Origin: Paucibacter_B soli | GTDB taxonomy: Bacteria > Pseudomonadota > Gammaproteobacteria > Burkholderiales > Burkholderiaceae_C | Reading direction: 5' to 3' | Length of the DNA: 64,000 bases | Assembly (NCBI RefSeq): GCF_037482845.1 | Contig: NZ_JBBHJW010000009.1 | Location: 62,001 to 126,000, forward strand | Part shown: positions 35,407 through 43,785 of the stretch, in pieces | Layout: each line of letters opens with the position of its first letter | Numbering within the stretch: the first letter of the stretch is position 1 | Program-made: the position numbers and the translations under genes | Notes under the pieces: model-generated | Told to the model about the DNA's origin: nothing | Databases searched by the model: none | What the model saw: only the letters and a program-made list of their open reading frames with translations

Positions 35407-35922
35407 TTACTGCCTTGCTGACCGTGGATCCAGCACAATCGACTGCATCTGCTGATGAACCTTCAAGATGTACCTGGCTGACAAATCCGACCTCTTGTTG
35501 TGATACCTCCCGATGCCATACCAGAAGTCGCCACCAGCTTCGTTGGTTCGCTTGCGGAGAAGGAATGCGCCCACAGCAACATTGAAGCAGCCGTCGTAGG
35601 CCAGCAGCTGAGCCATGGCGGGACTGGTAATGCCGTAGAGCGCTGATAGCTCTTTTAGGTGGATCGTGTTGATCTGCATCGGCCCCATGTCGTAAGAGCC
35701 GTCGGAGTTCAAGCTGAACTGCCCGACCCGACCGCCCTCGGTCTTCATCACCGATGCCAGTCGCCACGGCTCGAGATTTTGCCGCTCAGCTTCAGCGTTC
35801 AGACATGCTTGAGTTACCGGCCTCGACCACCCTGGCGTGCTTGTGACGGCTGTGGGCGCCGGCCTGGACTCGATAACTGACGCGGCCTGTATGGCCTGCA
35901 AGATTGCAACGTCCATCATCAC
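35407..35922 (-). CDS. Lytic transglycosylase (TrbN/SLT type)
   Basis: A 171-residue SLT-domain protein: ASVMKTEGGRVGQFS has the catalytic Glu, then SYDMGPMQINTIHL and CFNVAVGAFLLRKR, followed by FWYGIGRYHNK. It cleaves murein glycan strands to let the transfer apparatus pass. The N-terminus lacks a strong signal peptide. Its ATG overlaps the stop of the gene upstream (35919) by four bases. Confidence 0.85.
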   Translation of the reverse strand: MMMDVAILQAIQAASVIESRPAPTAVTSTPGWSRPVTQACLNAEAERQNLEPWRLASVMKTEGGRVGQFSLNSDGSYDMGPMQINTIHLKELSALYGITSPAMAQLLAYDGCFNVAVGAFLLRKRTNEAGGDFWYGIGRYHNKRSDLSARYILKVHQQMQSIVLDPRSARQ

Positions 35923-36851
35923 CGGGGCCTGGGCGAAGCGCTGCGACGTTGAGATGGCGCGGCGCTCGACACTGTCGCAGGCGCGAAAACATCCTTGGCC
36001 GTCTCGATGACCGCGAGGAACGCCTGACCAAACTGTTCATTGACCGGCATGAGAAGGGTTGCAATGGGGGTCTCCCCCATCTGGTGCCAGCTGGCATCGC
36101 AAGCGGGGTCTGACAGTTTGTCGAGCCGGTGAATCTCGTCGAGTGAAACGGCTCGCCAAGTCGCAGCATAGAGCTTGGCTGCTGAATGAATTAATGACTG
36201 TGTGAGCATCAGCTTCGAGGCTTTAGACGCCTGGGCAGGCGACAAAGAATCTGCCGCATCCATTGCAGCCTTGACTACGACCTTTCCCGCCTCACGAATG
36301 CACTCATTCGGGGTGTGGGCGAAGTCAAACTCCAGAATCTCAACCGAGACCTGAGAGATTGCCGCAGCTGCCGTCAAACGAAGCGCCACCATCGAATCCA
36401 TGTCGGCTGGGTATGCCGGCTCAACCATCTTGATGACCGCTCTTGAGCGAGCGACCTCGACCAGAGTTGTCACGCCAGTCTTCGCAACAACTTCAAGCTC
36501 AACGGTTCTCTGGAAGTTCTTCTGCGAACGTAGCGCTGCATCTGACAACACAAGGCACGCGGCCTCAAGCATCATCGGCATCACTGATTCAACACGAGCC
36601 TCATCTTCGACATCAAAGCCAATGCTGCTGAGGACATCCAAAGCCATCGACTGCGCGACAGCAACCGCACGTGTCGAGTCGATGCCGGTCAGCATGGTGG
36701 CCGCACCAAGAGATGACGCCCGCTTGATTCCGTTGCACGCCTTACGCACGTCGACCGCTGCCTCAGACACACCAGAAAGGATACTCAGTCGACGAGGCGA
36801 TGCGCCTGCCGCTTGCGACGAGTTGCTATTACCAGGGGATGTCATGTCCAC
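35919..36851 (-). CDS. Unknown helical protein of the conjugation block
   Basis: A 310-residue, Ala-rich, nearly all-helical soluble protein with no recognised motif. The C-terminus is Ser/Pro/Arg-rich (SSAAPSQRRSASPRPR), loosely like the Arg tails elsewhere. Overlaps the transglycosylase start (ATGA) and follows the 36853-37338 gene by one base, so all are one operon from the promoter at about 37390. Confidence 0.6.
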   Translation of the reverse strand: MDMTSPGNSNSSQAAGASPRRLSILSGVSEAAVDVRKACNGIKRASSLGAATMLTGIDSTRAVAVAQSMALDVLSSIGFDVEDEARVESVMPMMLEAACLVLSDAALRSQKNFQRTVELEVVAKTGVTTLVEVARSRAVIKMVEPAYPADMDSMVALRLTAAAAISQVSVEILEFDFAHTPNECIREAGKVVVKAAMDAADSLSPAQASKASKLMLTQSLIHSAAKLYAATWRAVSLDEIHRLDKLSDPACDASWHQMGETPIATLLMPVNEQFGQAFLAVIETAKDVFAPATVSSAAPSQRRSASPRPR

Positions 36852-36852
36852 C

Positions 36853-37338
36853 TCAGCCTTGGAGCTTCATGGAGTTGGCCGCGGTTTCGACGCTCTTGTG
36901 CGCAACGCCCATGGATGCACAAAACTGAGACACGAGACCGCGGAGCTCAACCGCGCCAGGGTGCTTTTCGGAGCGCGGAAGATGCTGTCGAGCATCTTCC
37001 GCAGCCTCCAGAAGGAAGCACATTAGCTCAGAGCCAGAGCGCTGCACACGATCCAGGCTTACCGAGCGAAGCAGCAGTGCCTCATCGTCTTCAAAGAATT
37101 CAAGACCAATGCCGGAATCCTTGACTGCGAAGCGGTAGAGGTTGTCTGCGTGCCAGGCCAGAACAGGCAAAAGGCTCGTTGGCGACCCGACTTCACCGTC
37201 GGCAACTGGGGAGTCGTCGAGCGTGAAGACCGGAAAGCCTCCGCACCTCTCCCTCGCCCGCTTTGCCCAGGCTGCAAGGAAGCCTTCGGCCATCACCGTG
37301 TTTGAGTCGCCGGCTGATGCTGAGGTTCGTTTATGCAT
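36853..37338 (-). CDS. Unknown protein, first gene of the conjugation operon
   Basis: About 161 residues from the ATG at 37338 (MHKRTSASAGDSNTVMAEGF). The long in-frame extension upstream to 37521 crosses the promoter and should be ignored. Acidic and helical, with no motif I recognise. First gene after the promoter at 37381-37409. Confidence 0.6.
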   Translation of the reverse strand: MHKRTSASAGDSNTVMAEGFLAAWAKRARERCGGFPVFTLDDSPVADGEVGSPTSLLPVLAWHADNLYRFAVKDSGIGLEFFEDDEALLLRSVSLDRVQRSGSELMCFLLEAAEDARQHLPRSEKHPGAVELRGLVSQFCASMGVAHKSVETAANSMKLQG

Positions 37339-37380
37339 GGTTTCGTGCCTGTCGAAGCGCCTTGTCAGAATGACTGTTGT

Positions 37381-37409
37381 TGTGTATAGTGTATCACATA
37401 TGCGTGTCG
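37381..37409 (-). promoter_or_regulatory. Promoter of the 37338-to-34275 conjugation operon
   Basis: Minus strand TTGAAT, 17 bases, TACACT, containing CATATGTGATACACT: the same extended -10 style as other promoters here. About 45 bases before the first start codon. Confidence 0.65.
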
Positions 37410-37442
37410 CATTCAAGTCGACCGCCGTGACCAACCAGAGAT

Positions 37443-38024
37443 ATGCATCAGACAGCCATGACCCCACAAAATGGAGTAGTTGCCCATATGCGCCGTAGTG
37501 CACATGGCGGCAGAGCCTCATCTCAAGGTCAATTTGGAGACAGAGAATCCTGCGCTGCTCGAGATTTCGTGCGATGGTTTGGTGAGCAGCATGGCGCTGG
37601 AAACATCGCGATGCCGTTTGACCGCATGCTTAGCGTTCAGCCTTCATTGAGCGCCGACTTCTGTGTCGGGCTGCATGACATGCGTTACTTCGCAGGCATT
37701 CCAAAGTCCTGCAAGGACTGGTTCTCGGCCCTTCCTTGGGCCTGCGTCTCAATCGACCCCTTGACCGGCCGTTTGGCTTTCATTTGCCGAGAGGTCGACG
37801 CTCCGGGGCTCCATGTCCCTGCCTTTGCTCTTTCGTTTGACGTCAGCCCTGCTGGCTATACAGACGCCCTGACCAATTATCACTTCATCGACGTTCGTTC
37901 GATTGAGCCCATTCCGGGCTCCGCATCGCTTCGAATCAGTCGCGAGGTCGTACTTACCCCCGCGATCCGTGTGGAAGAGCCGTTGAAGCTTCTCTCGGAT
38001 CTTGCCGCGGATTCCTTGCAGTGA
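37443..38024 (+). CDS. Unknown protein before the PilV-like gene
   Basis: Up to 193 residues; the start is uncertain (ATG at 37443 or 37461, or further in). It has a central HDMRYFAGIPKSCKDWFSAL and a beta-rich second half (LPWACVSIDPLTGRLAFICR). No family recognised, no signal peptide. Its stop is 23 bases before the PilV-like ATG, so probably co-transcribed with it. Confidence 0.55.
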   Translation: MHQTAMTPQNGVVAHMRRSAHGGRASSQGQFGDRESCAARDFVRWFGEQHGAGNIAMPFDRMLSVQPSLSADFCVGLHDMRYFAGIPKSCKDWFSALPWACVSIDPLTGRLAFICREVDAPGLHVPAFALSFDVSPAGYTDALTNYHFIDVRSIEPIPGSASLRISREVVLTPAIRVEEPLKLLSDLAADSLQ

Positions 38025-38046
38025 AGTGCGAGAACAGGAAGCTCCA

Positions 38047-39381
38047 ATGAACCGTTCCATCAAGAGCCGAATCTACGGCTTCACACTGGTTGAGTTGATG
38101 GTCGTCCTGGCCATCTCGGGAATGATCGCTGTGTATGTGGCTCAGCGGGCTCGTGAGGCCGCTGAGGATCGATTGACCGCCAGCTCCGCCGACAATGCGA
38201 TCATGCTCGGCAAGGCCCTCGCAATCCACATGTCCAACAACACGGCAGTCTTGGCTGGCGCGGCGGCTACGCTGCCGACTGTCGCCGATCTTCAGTTGCC
38301 GAACTCGTGCGGGCCTGGCGCATCATGCTTGGCCAGCACTTTCCAGCCATCATCCTGGATGGGGGGCTGGACAATGAAGATCACACGCATTGGCGCCGGT
38401 TCGCCGTATCAATTTGAAGCCCTCGCGTGCACCAATAATCCCTGGACTGTGAATGGCACCACACGCATCGACTTGGTTGGCAGCACGGTGAAAAAAATTG
38501 GCGGGCTGGGTGGCATGACATATGACGCCACGGGTGCTGTCGGAAATGGCGGTTCTTGGGCTGGTTCTGTTGCCGCTTACCCATTTGCAAACGTTGCAGG
38601 CAAGCTCTGTTACTTTGTGTCCCAGTCCTTGACGGCTTTGGACAGCTTGTACCTTCGTACGGATGGCACGAACAAGATGAATGCCGCGCTTCAGATGAAC
38701 GGAAACGACATTCAAAGCGCCAAAGACATCACTGCCACCGGTATTGTTGACGCCAACGCTATGAAGTCTGCAACGTCAGTAGATGCTGCAACAATGACTG
38801 CAACGGGACTAGTCAAAGGAGCAACGCTCACTTCAGATGGCGATATCAACGTTGGCGCGGGATCGAGCATCAAGAGCACTGGTGCAATGAGCATCCAGGC
38901 AGGCGGCAATCTAATCTTGCAGCCTCAAGACAACGGGGCAGGAAGTAAGACCGTTGTCGGTGGAAGTGGCGGATCAGGCTCGCTCGAGGCGATAACGATC
39001 ACCGCAACTGACAAAATGACGGCGACGAACGATGTCGAGATTACATCACTGACAAGTCGCCCGTCTGCACCCACTACGGTATCAGTGAAGTCCTTGCTTC
39101 CATCACTTGTTGAGGTGAACTCCCACACTTTGACGGCCGACGGCCAGTCAATTCCTGCGGCAGTCTGCCCTGCAGGTAGTTCCGGATCTCGTGTTTTCAT
39201 AATTCCGCAGCAGGCCCGCGGCACCGTCACCGGCACCGCGCTTTGGGGATCGACGATGTATGCATCCGGCCCTCTGGGTGGCCCCTGGACCCTGTATGCC
39301 AAGGATGCGAACGGCGCGAGCATGACGGTCAGCGGTGGTGCACCGTTTCTCGCCCTGGCTCGGGTTTTCTGCGCATTCTGA
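38047..39381 (+). CDS. PilV-like prepilin (adhesin-type minor pilin)
   Basis: About 444 residues from the ATG at 38047, preceded by AGGAAG. The leader and cleavage site are clear: SRIYGFTLVELMVVLAISGM with cleavage after Gly and Glu5 present. Residues 30-215 resemble a PilS/PilV core with Cys pairs (LPNSCGPGASCLAS, ALACTNNP). Then come Thr/Ser/Ala-rich beta-repeat sequences and a C-terminal domain (VCPAGSSGSRVFIIP to CAF). PilV of I-type plasmids sits at the tip of the thin conjugative pilus and picks recipients. I see no shufflon repeats or recombinase next to it. Confidence 0.8.
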   Translation: MNRSIKSRIYGFTLVELMVVLAISGMIAVYVAQRAREAAEDRLTASSADNAIMLGKALAIHMSNNTAVLAGAAATLPTVADLQLPNSCGPGASCLASTFQPSSWMGGWTMKITRIGAGSPYQFEALACTNNPWTVNGTTRIDLVGSTVKKIGGLGGMTYDATGAVGNGGSWAGSVAAYPFANVAGKLCYFVSQSLTALDSLYLRTDGTNKMNAALQMNGNDIQSAKDITATGIVDANAMKSATSVDAATMTATGLVKGATLTSDGDINVGAGSSIKSTGAMSIQAGGNLILQPQDNGAGSKTVVGGSGGSGSLEAITITATDKMTATNDVEITSLTSRPSAPTTVSVKSLLPSLVEVNSHTLTADGQSIPAAVCPAGSSGSRVFIIPQQARGTVTGTALWGSTMYASGPLGGPWTLYAKDANGASMTVSGGAPFLALARVFCAF

Positions 39382-39396
39382 TTTGGCTCTACGCTT

Positions 39397-39954
39397 ATGA
39401 GTTCGCTGCAGCATCCACTGGTTGTTGCGGCCGACCGTCTCGCCGAGGCTGCGCATCGGCGTGTCAACCAGTTGCAGCCCTACACGGGGCTGCCCTACAT
39501 CGCCCATCCTCGCGAAGTTGCAGCTCTGGTTGCGCAGTTCATTGCCACCCCGGAAGTGATCGCCGGCGCGCTTGTGCACGACTGCATTGCCGACACCGAC
39601 GAGACGGAAGCATCAATTACAGGCGCCCTCGGCAATGAGGTTGCGCACTACGCCACTGAGCTCACCGAACAGTATGAGCACGGGTGGACTCGATCCCGCA
39701 AGGCAACGTCCGAAGCGGCCAGGCTCAGCTCGATCAGCCGCAACGGCAAGAGCATCAAGTGCGCCGATGTCACCGTCAATGTGCGGTCCATTGTTGAGAG
39801 GAGCCCGGGCTTCGCACGCGTATACGTGCCCGAGAAGCGGCTGATCCTCCCTTCTCTCCTGGGGGCGCACCCAGAGCTCTATCGACTTGCTGCTGAGGCG
39901 GTGGAGTCGGCCGAGCGCAAGTTGGCCCAGCTGCCAAAGAAGCCTAGGCCCTGA
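39397..39954 (+). CDS. HD-domain protein resembling (p)ppGpp hydrolases
   Basis: A 185-residue protein with the RelA/SpoT-type HD layout: GLPYIAHPREVAALV, IAGALVHDCIADTDE and ALGNEVAHYATELTE. The H, HD and later Asp needed for metal binding are present. The Glu that usually follows as ED in hydrolases is Ala here (CIADTD), so activity may be altered. It could hydrolyse (p)ppGpp or another nucleotide. Lies between the pilin gene and the tnpB remnant. Confidence 0.7.
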   Translation: MSSLQHPLVVAADRLAEAAHRRVNQLQPYTGLPYIAHPREVAALVAQFIATPEVIAGALVHDCIADTDETEASITGALGNEVAHYATELTEQYEHGWTRSRKATSEAARLSSISRNGKSIKCADVTVNVRSIVERSPGFARVYVPEKRLILPSLLGAHPELYRLAAEAVESAERKLAQLPKKPRP

Positions 39955-40265
39955 TCCTGCACGCGCGCGCATTGGCGAACGTCATCGGGCGCCACCTTGA
40001 TACGACTGGCGTCAGCGATTCGCAACAAATCGGACTCAAGACCTTGTTCGCGAGTTCGGTCGAATTGCTTTCGCGGCCACCCTAAGTGCATGATTTGCCT
40101 GATGACCGCGTAGGGTCAGGCTTCATCAACCTGCGCCTGGAGACTCCTTCCAAGCGCTTCGGCCGCATGCGGCCTGGAGGCGAAGCTGCAGATCTTGGTG
40201 GGAGAGGAATGGCGCCGCGCCTGGCGCCCTGCCAGGCGTGCACTTGCGTGAATCCTGCAATGTGA

Positions 40266-40271
40266 TATCTC
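40266..40271 (+). promoter_or_regulatory. Promoter of tnpB, leaderless configuration
   Basis: TGTGATATCTC gives an extended -10 at 40266-40271, with TTGCGT 16 bases upstream. The GTG at 40278 sits where the transcript should begin. Confidence 0.55.
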
Positions 40272-40277
40272 GAATAC

Positions 40278-41624
40278 GTGACCTTGGAAGCCCTGCCCTC
40301 TCTCGATGACTCCGGCGATGCGCCTCGGCGCAAGCGCGAGCCGCGCTCGCGTGTCGGCGCCTCGGTTCGTGTGCTGCGGCTTCGGGTGAAGGACAAGCAC
40401 TGCGGGTTCTTCGGTCAATGCGCTCGCGAGGTGAACCAGGTCTTCAACTTCGTCAACGATCTGGGCCAGAAAGTTCTTGAGCGCGAAGGCCGGTGGATGT
40501 CCGGCTTCGACTACTGGCCCTACCTCAAGGGCGTCACCCGCGATGGCGCCTGTGGCGGAGCTGGTGCGGCGCTGATCCTGCCCGTACAGACGGTGCAGGA
40601 GGTCGCGGAATAACAAGCTCGGCGCCGGCGCCAGCACGGCAAGCGTCGTCTGGCCTGGCGCAAGAGCCGCGGCGCCAGGCGCTCGCTCGGCTGGGTGCCC
40701 TTCAAGGTGAAGACGCTGGAGCTGCGTCAAGGCCAGGTCCGCTTCGCGGGTCACTGGATCTCGCTGTTCGACAGCTACGGCCTGAAGGGACTGGCGCCCG
40801 GGTCGCTGGAGCTCCGAGCCGGATCGTTTTCCGAGGACGCGCGCGGCCGCTGGTACCTGAATGTCTCCATCGAAGTGCCGAGCCATGAGTCGTATGTCGG
40901 TCCTCCGGCGCCACGCGCCGCTGGCTCTGTCGACGACATCGGCATCGATCTGGGCCTGAAGGATCTGGCCGCCTGCAGCGACGGCCGCAAAGAAGAGGCT
41001 CGGCGGTTCTACCGCGACCTGGAGCCGGCTCTGGCTGCGGCTCAGCGCGCCGGCAAGAAGGATCGCGTCAAGGCGATTCACGCCAAGATCGCGAACCGCC
41101 GCAAGGATGCCTTGCACAAGTTTTCCACCGCGCTGGTGAAGGATCATCAGCGCATCTTCGTTGGCAACGTGAACGCGTCCGCCCTGGCCAAAACGAGCAT
41201 GGCGAAGTCCGTGCTCGACGCCGGGTGGTCGACGCTCAGAACCATGCTGCAGTACAAGTGCGATGACGCAGGCGTGTGGTTCGAGGAAGTCAACGAAGCC
41301 TATTCCACCCAGACGTGCAGCGCCTGTGGCGAGCGCACAGGCCCGAAGGGCCAGGCCGAGCTCCACATCCGGCGGTGGACTTGCCTGGCCTGCGGCGAGC
41401 AGCATGATCGCGACGTGAACGCGGCGCGCAACATCTTGCTCGCAGGACTGGCGGCCGTTGCCGCGCGGGCTGCACCTGGTGTGGCGGAACAACCCGCCCC
41501 GTGCCGGCCTGGTCGAAAGACGAAAGTCTCTAAGCCAGCCGAAGCACGGGTGTCGAATGAGGCCGGGCTCTGCCCGGCTGTGGCCGGGCATGGCCCTCTT
41601 GCAGAAGGAATCCCCCTCCAATGA
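40278..41624 (+). pseudogene. tnpB: TnpB-like RNA-guided nuclease gene interrupted by an in-frame ochre codon
   Basis: One reading frame runs from a GTG at 40278 to 41624, broken only by a TAA at 40611-40613; homology to the TnpB family continues directly past it (ARRRRQ... RSLGWVPFK). The RuvC parts are visible: GIDLGLKDLAA (first Asp), the zinc ribbon TCSACGER...WTCLACGE and RDVNAARNI (last Asp). Where many TnpBs have the RuvC-II Glu the sequence reads IFVGNVNASAL, with no Glu. No tnpA is nearby. Either the gene is dead or the ochre is bypassed. TnpB normally cuts DNA using a guide RNA from its own 3' end. Confidence 0.8.
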
Positions 41625-41734
41625 GCAAAGCTCTTTGGTGGCGCGAGGATGTCAATTGTGGCGCACGCTCCGCCAGGCTCAAGGGCCAACCGAGTGGAAA
41701 TTTAGCAACTGATAAAGATTTCTTGCTCAAGGTG

Positions 41735-41763
41735 TTGACAGCGTATTGAGTAGTCGCTACACT
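41735..41763 (+). promoter_or_regulatory. Main promoter of the tRNA island
   Basis: TTGACA (41735-41740), 17 bases, TACACT (41758-41763): near-consensus and facing the island. Confidence 0.85.
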
Positions 41764-41822
41764 CTCGTCATTCGCTCAAAAGAGCGGGCAAATTTCAACC
41801 CAACAGAAACCGAAACGACATC

Positions 41823-42044
41823 ATGAACGCGACCAGAATCACAGCACGGAAAGCAGCGCTTCAGCGCCGCGGCCTGGCCGTGGTCCGTGCGTTTGCGAAC
41901 GTCTTTACGGGTTCACTGTTGTGGCCCGCCTCGCGAGAGTCGGATTGCCGCATGGCCAAGAGCAGCCCGAAATCCGGGATGCATTACGTGCGCCCCAATC
42001 AGATTTGCTCGCCCCGAGGTTTTCGGACATTGGTCCAGGTGTAG
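41823..42044 (+). CDS. Possible small basic protein in the tRNA-operon leader
   Basis: A 73-codon frame (MNATRITARKAALQRRGLAV...) between the promoter and the leader terminator. No clear ribosome site. It may be a leader peptide, or the leader may be non-coding. Confidence 0.3.
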   Translation: MNATRITARKAALQRRGLAVVRAFANVFTGSLLWPASRESDCRMAKSSPKSGMHYVRPNQICSPRGFRTLVQV

Positions 42045-42084
42045 TTGGAGAACATCCACAGACGCCTACCAGCAGTCTAAGAAA

Positions 42085-42118
42085 ACCCGGGGCATCGCAA
42101 GGACCCCGGGTTTTTTCA
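42085..42118 (+). terminator. Strong terminator/attenuator ahead of the tRNAs
   Basis: AACCCGGGG / CCCCGGGTT hairpin followed by a run of six T. It lies between the promoter at 41735 and the first tRNA at 42305, so full-length transcription needs readthrough or antitermination; a boxA-like element follows at 42201. Confidence 0.8.
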
Positions 42119-42200
42119 TTTCCAAACCCCTTTTCGCCCTCCCTGGCGCCATTGAACGATGAAACAGGGATCGGATGCTGCGGACGCCGCGCCATCGACA

Positions 42201-42227
42201 CGCTCTTTAAGAATTCGCTCGAAGTAG
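42201..42227 (+). promoter_or_regulatory. boxA-like element; left copy of a 27-bp inverted repeat
   Basis: CGCTCTTTAAGAATTCGCTC resembles the boxA antitermination site of rRNA leaders (GCTCTTTAACA). The same 27 bases, with one mismatch, occur inverted at 49541-49567, beyond the last gene of the island. Confidence 0.6.
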
Positions 42228-42304
42228 TTTCAAGGTGCCGCAGCTGTGCGGGATCGCACGTGGATGTTCCATGGGCGAATTCAGCTGGGTTGCGGCACCC
42301 ATTT

Positions 42305-42378
42305 GCGGGCTTAGCCTAGTGGCCAGGCCGTGGCCTTCCAAGCCATTCAGGCGGGTTCGATTCCCGCAGCCCGCTCCA
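42305..42378 (+). tRNA. tRNA-Gly(TCC)
   Basis: Full cloverleaf; loop CTTCCAA; encoded CCA. Confidence 0.95.
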
Positions 42379-42522
42379 TCCCTCAGTGCATCCTGGGTCG
42401 CAGCAAACGAGGAAGTTCCCCGTCCGTTTTGCATTGCGCTCGAGTGTCTTGAGGCATGGATAACTACTGTGTGTAGCATATTCATTATGCAATGGCCTAG
42501 CCAGGCCTTCCTTTATCAAAAC

Positions 42523-42598
42523 GGGCCCAAAAGATTGGTGCGTGGTCGCGCCGCCTTGCAAGCGGTGAGAGGGGGTTGAACTCCCCCTGGGTCCACCA
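42523..42598 (+). tRNA. tRNA-Ala(TGC)
   Basis: Acceptor GGGCCCA/TGGGTCC; loop CTTGCAA; encoded CCA. The D-arm is slightly irregular. Confidence 0.9.
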
Positions 42599-42625
42599 AC
42601 GAAGCAACTAAGAAGGAGTGTCGAC

Positions 42626-42790
42626 ATGAAGCTGAAGCAAGCCCTGCCGGCACTCAAGCCGCGCAACATCTTTGCAGTCCTGGCCCGCCGGCGTCACGCT
42701 GGCCGGCACCGGGCGAAGCCGGCGAGCCGGCAGCGGCCTCGAGACGAGATCGAGGAATGGCTGCACAGCATTCGCTCGGCCGGCATGTGA
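42626..42790 (+). CDS. Small basic protein, 54 residues, between tRNAs
   Basis: An ATG preceded by AAGGAG at ideal spacing opens a 54-codon gene. The product is Arg/Lys-rich (FAVLARRRHAGRHRAKPASR) with an acidic end (RDEIEEWLHSIR). It fits exactly between two tRNAs. Likely a small RNA-binding or regulatory protein; function unknown. Confidence 0.65.
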   Translation: MKLKQALPALKPRNIFAVLARRRHAGRHRAKPASRQRPRDEIEEWLHSIRSAGM

Positions 42791-42795
42791 CTTTT

Positions 42796-42884
42796 GGAAC
42801 GGTGGCAGAGAGGCTAAATGCGCTGCACTCGAAATGCAGAGTCGGGAAACCGGCACCGAGGTTCGAACCCTCGTCGTTCCGCCA
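42796..42884 (+). tRNA. tRNA-Ser(CGA)
   Basis: Long variable arm; loop CTCGAAA; G73; encoded CCA. Confidence 0.92.
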
Positions 42885-43302
42885 GCTTGCACAACATTGG
42901 CCAGGCCAATAGGCATGCAAGATAAACGTGGGGATCTCCCCACCCAAGTCAGTTCATCGAGACCGCGACGTCGGGTTACCAAGCCGGCGGAGTGGGTTAG
43001 GCAGTGTGTGGCGTGCACAGCTGCCCCAGGCCTGGCGAGGCGCGTTGGTAGCGCGTAGTACCCAGACACCAGGGCGGCCAGCGGGGGTTCGAATCCCTCT
43101 CTATTCGCTCGATGAGCCCCAAACGTCACCTTGCTCCGTGGTGGTGACCCAAGAAGACGGAGAAGCCAGGCAGAGGCCTTGGATGCAGTCGGCGCTATAG
43201 CCGGCGCTACCCGGGACACCCGCCGAAGCACGCGACACGAGATCCGTGAAGAGATCGAGTGGTCGGACGCAACCCGATGACTGCCGTGAATAGCGCGGCC
43301 AT
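42885..43302 (+). ncRNA. Structured gap with tRNA-like T-arm (possible second structured RNA)
   Basis: No gene is visible. Hairpins occur at 42928-42943 (GTGGGGA/TCCCCAC), 43000-43025 (GGCAG/CTGCC) and 43125-43148 (GTCACC/GGTGAC). Around 43035-43110 there is a D-arm-like GCGC-GTTGGTA-GCGC and a T-arm-like GGGTTCGAATCCC, but no matching acceptor or CCA, so this is not a functional tRNA. Confidence 0.35.
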
Positions 43303-43378
43303 GCCGAGTTAGCTCAGTCGGAAGAGCGGCGGATTGTCTATCCGATGGTCAGGGGTTCGAGCCCCCTACTTGGCGCCA
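43303..43378 (+). tRNA. tRNA-Asp(GTC)
   Basis: Acceptor GCCGAGT/ACTTGGC; loop TTGTCTA; G73; encoded CCA. Confidence 0.95.
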
Positions 43379-43384
43379 ATTCAT

Positions 43385-43472
43385 GGAAGTGTGACCGAGA
43401 GGCTGAAGGTGCCTGGCTGTAACCCAGGTTCGAGAAATCGACGCAGTGGTTCGAATCCACTCGCTTCCACCA
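43385..43472 (+). tRNA. tRNA-Tyr(GTA)
   Basis: Type II with long variable arm; loop CTGTAAC; encoded CCA. Confidence 0.95.
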
Positions 43473-43480
43473 TGTTCATT

Positions 43481-43558
43481 GGCGGGCGGCCGGCCGGTCG
43501 TCGGATTGGGGCTCATATCCCCAAGGTAAGCCTCGTTCGACACGAGGGCCCGCAACCA
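43481..43558 (+). tRNA. tRNA-Met(CAT), initiator-like
   Basis: The first acceptor pair is mismatched (G1-A72) and the anticodon stem has consecutive G:C pairs (GGGG-CTCATAT-CCCC), both hallmarks of formyl-methionine initiator tRNA. Encoded CCA. Confidence 0.8.
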
Positions 43559-43568
43559 TTTTTTGTAT

Positions 43569-43644
43569 GCCTCGGTAGCTCAGTCGGTAGAGCGGCGCGT
43601 TGAAAGCGCGTGCGTCACAGGTTCGACACCTGTGCTTGGCACCA
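43569..43644 (+). tRNA. tRNA-Phe(GAA)
   Basis: Loop TTGAAAG with good D, anticodon and T arms, but only four of seven acceptor pairs form (GCCTCGG against GCTTGGC). Encoded CCA. Confidence 0.75.
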
Positions 43645-43651
43645 CCTCTTT

Positions 43652-43726
43652 GGCCCGTTAGCTTAACGACAAAGCAGCGGCCTCATAAGCCGTCAGTCGC
43701 AGGGTAAGCACCTGCACGGGCTACCA
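43652..43726 (+). tRNA. tRNA(CAT), Ile2 or elongator Met
   Basis: Acceptor GGCCCGT/ACGGGCT, loop CTCATAA. It resembles tRNA-Ile2 at the 5' end. The T-loop reads GTAAGCA instead of TTCRANY. Encoded CCA. Confidence 0.75.
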
Positions 43727-43740
43727 CTCAGGAGATCCTC

Positions 43741-43785
43741 ATGAAACGAAAACGGAAGTCCCGAAAACACTCGATGGGGGCATAG
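43741..43785 (+). CDS. 14-codon basic micro-ORF overlapping tRNA-Lys
   Basis: AGGAG six bases before an ATG opens MKRKRKSRKHSMGA; the TAG lies within the 5' end of tRNA-Lys(TTT). The strong ribosome site in a 50-base tRNA gap is notable, but expression is unproven. Confidence 0.35.
   Translation: MKRKRKSRKHSMGA

Noticed and set aside
38047..39381. Shufflon-type invertible PilV C-terminus
   Set aside because: No inverted recombination repeats or Rci-like recombinase lie beside the gene; the frame ends in a single C-terminal domain.
40116..41621. 501-codon minus-strand frame opposite tnpB
   Set aside because: It is the shadow of the TnpB frame, which has recognisable RuvC and zinc-ribbon motifs.
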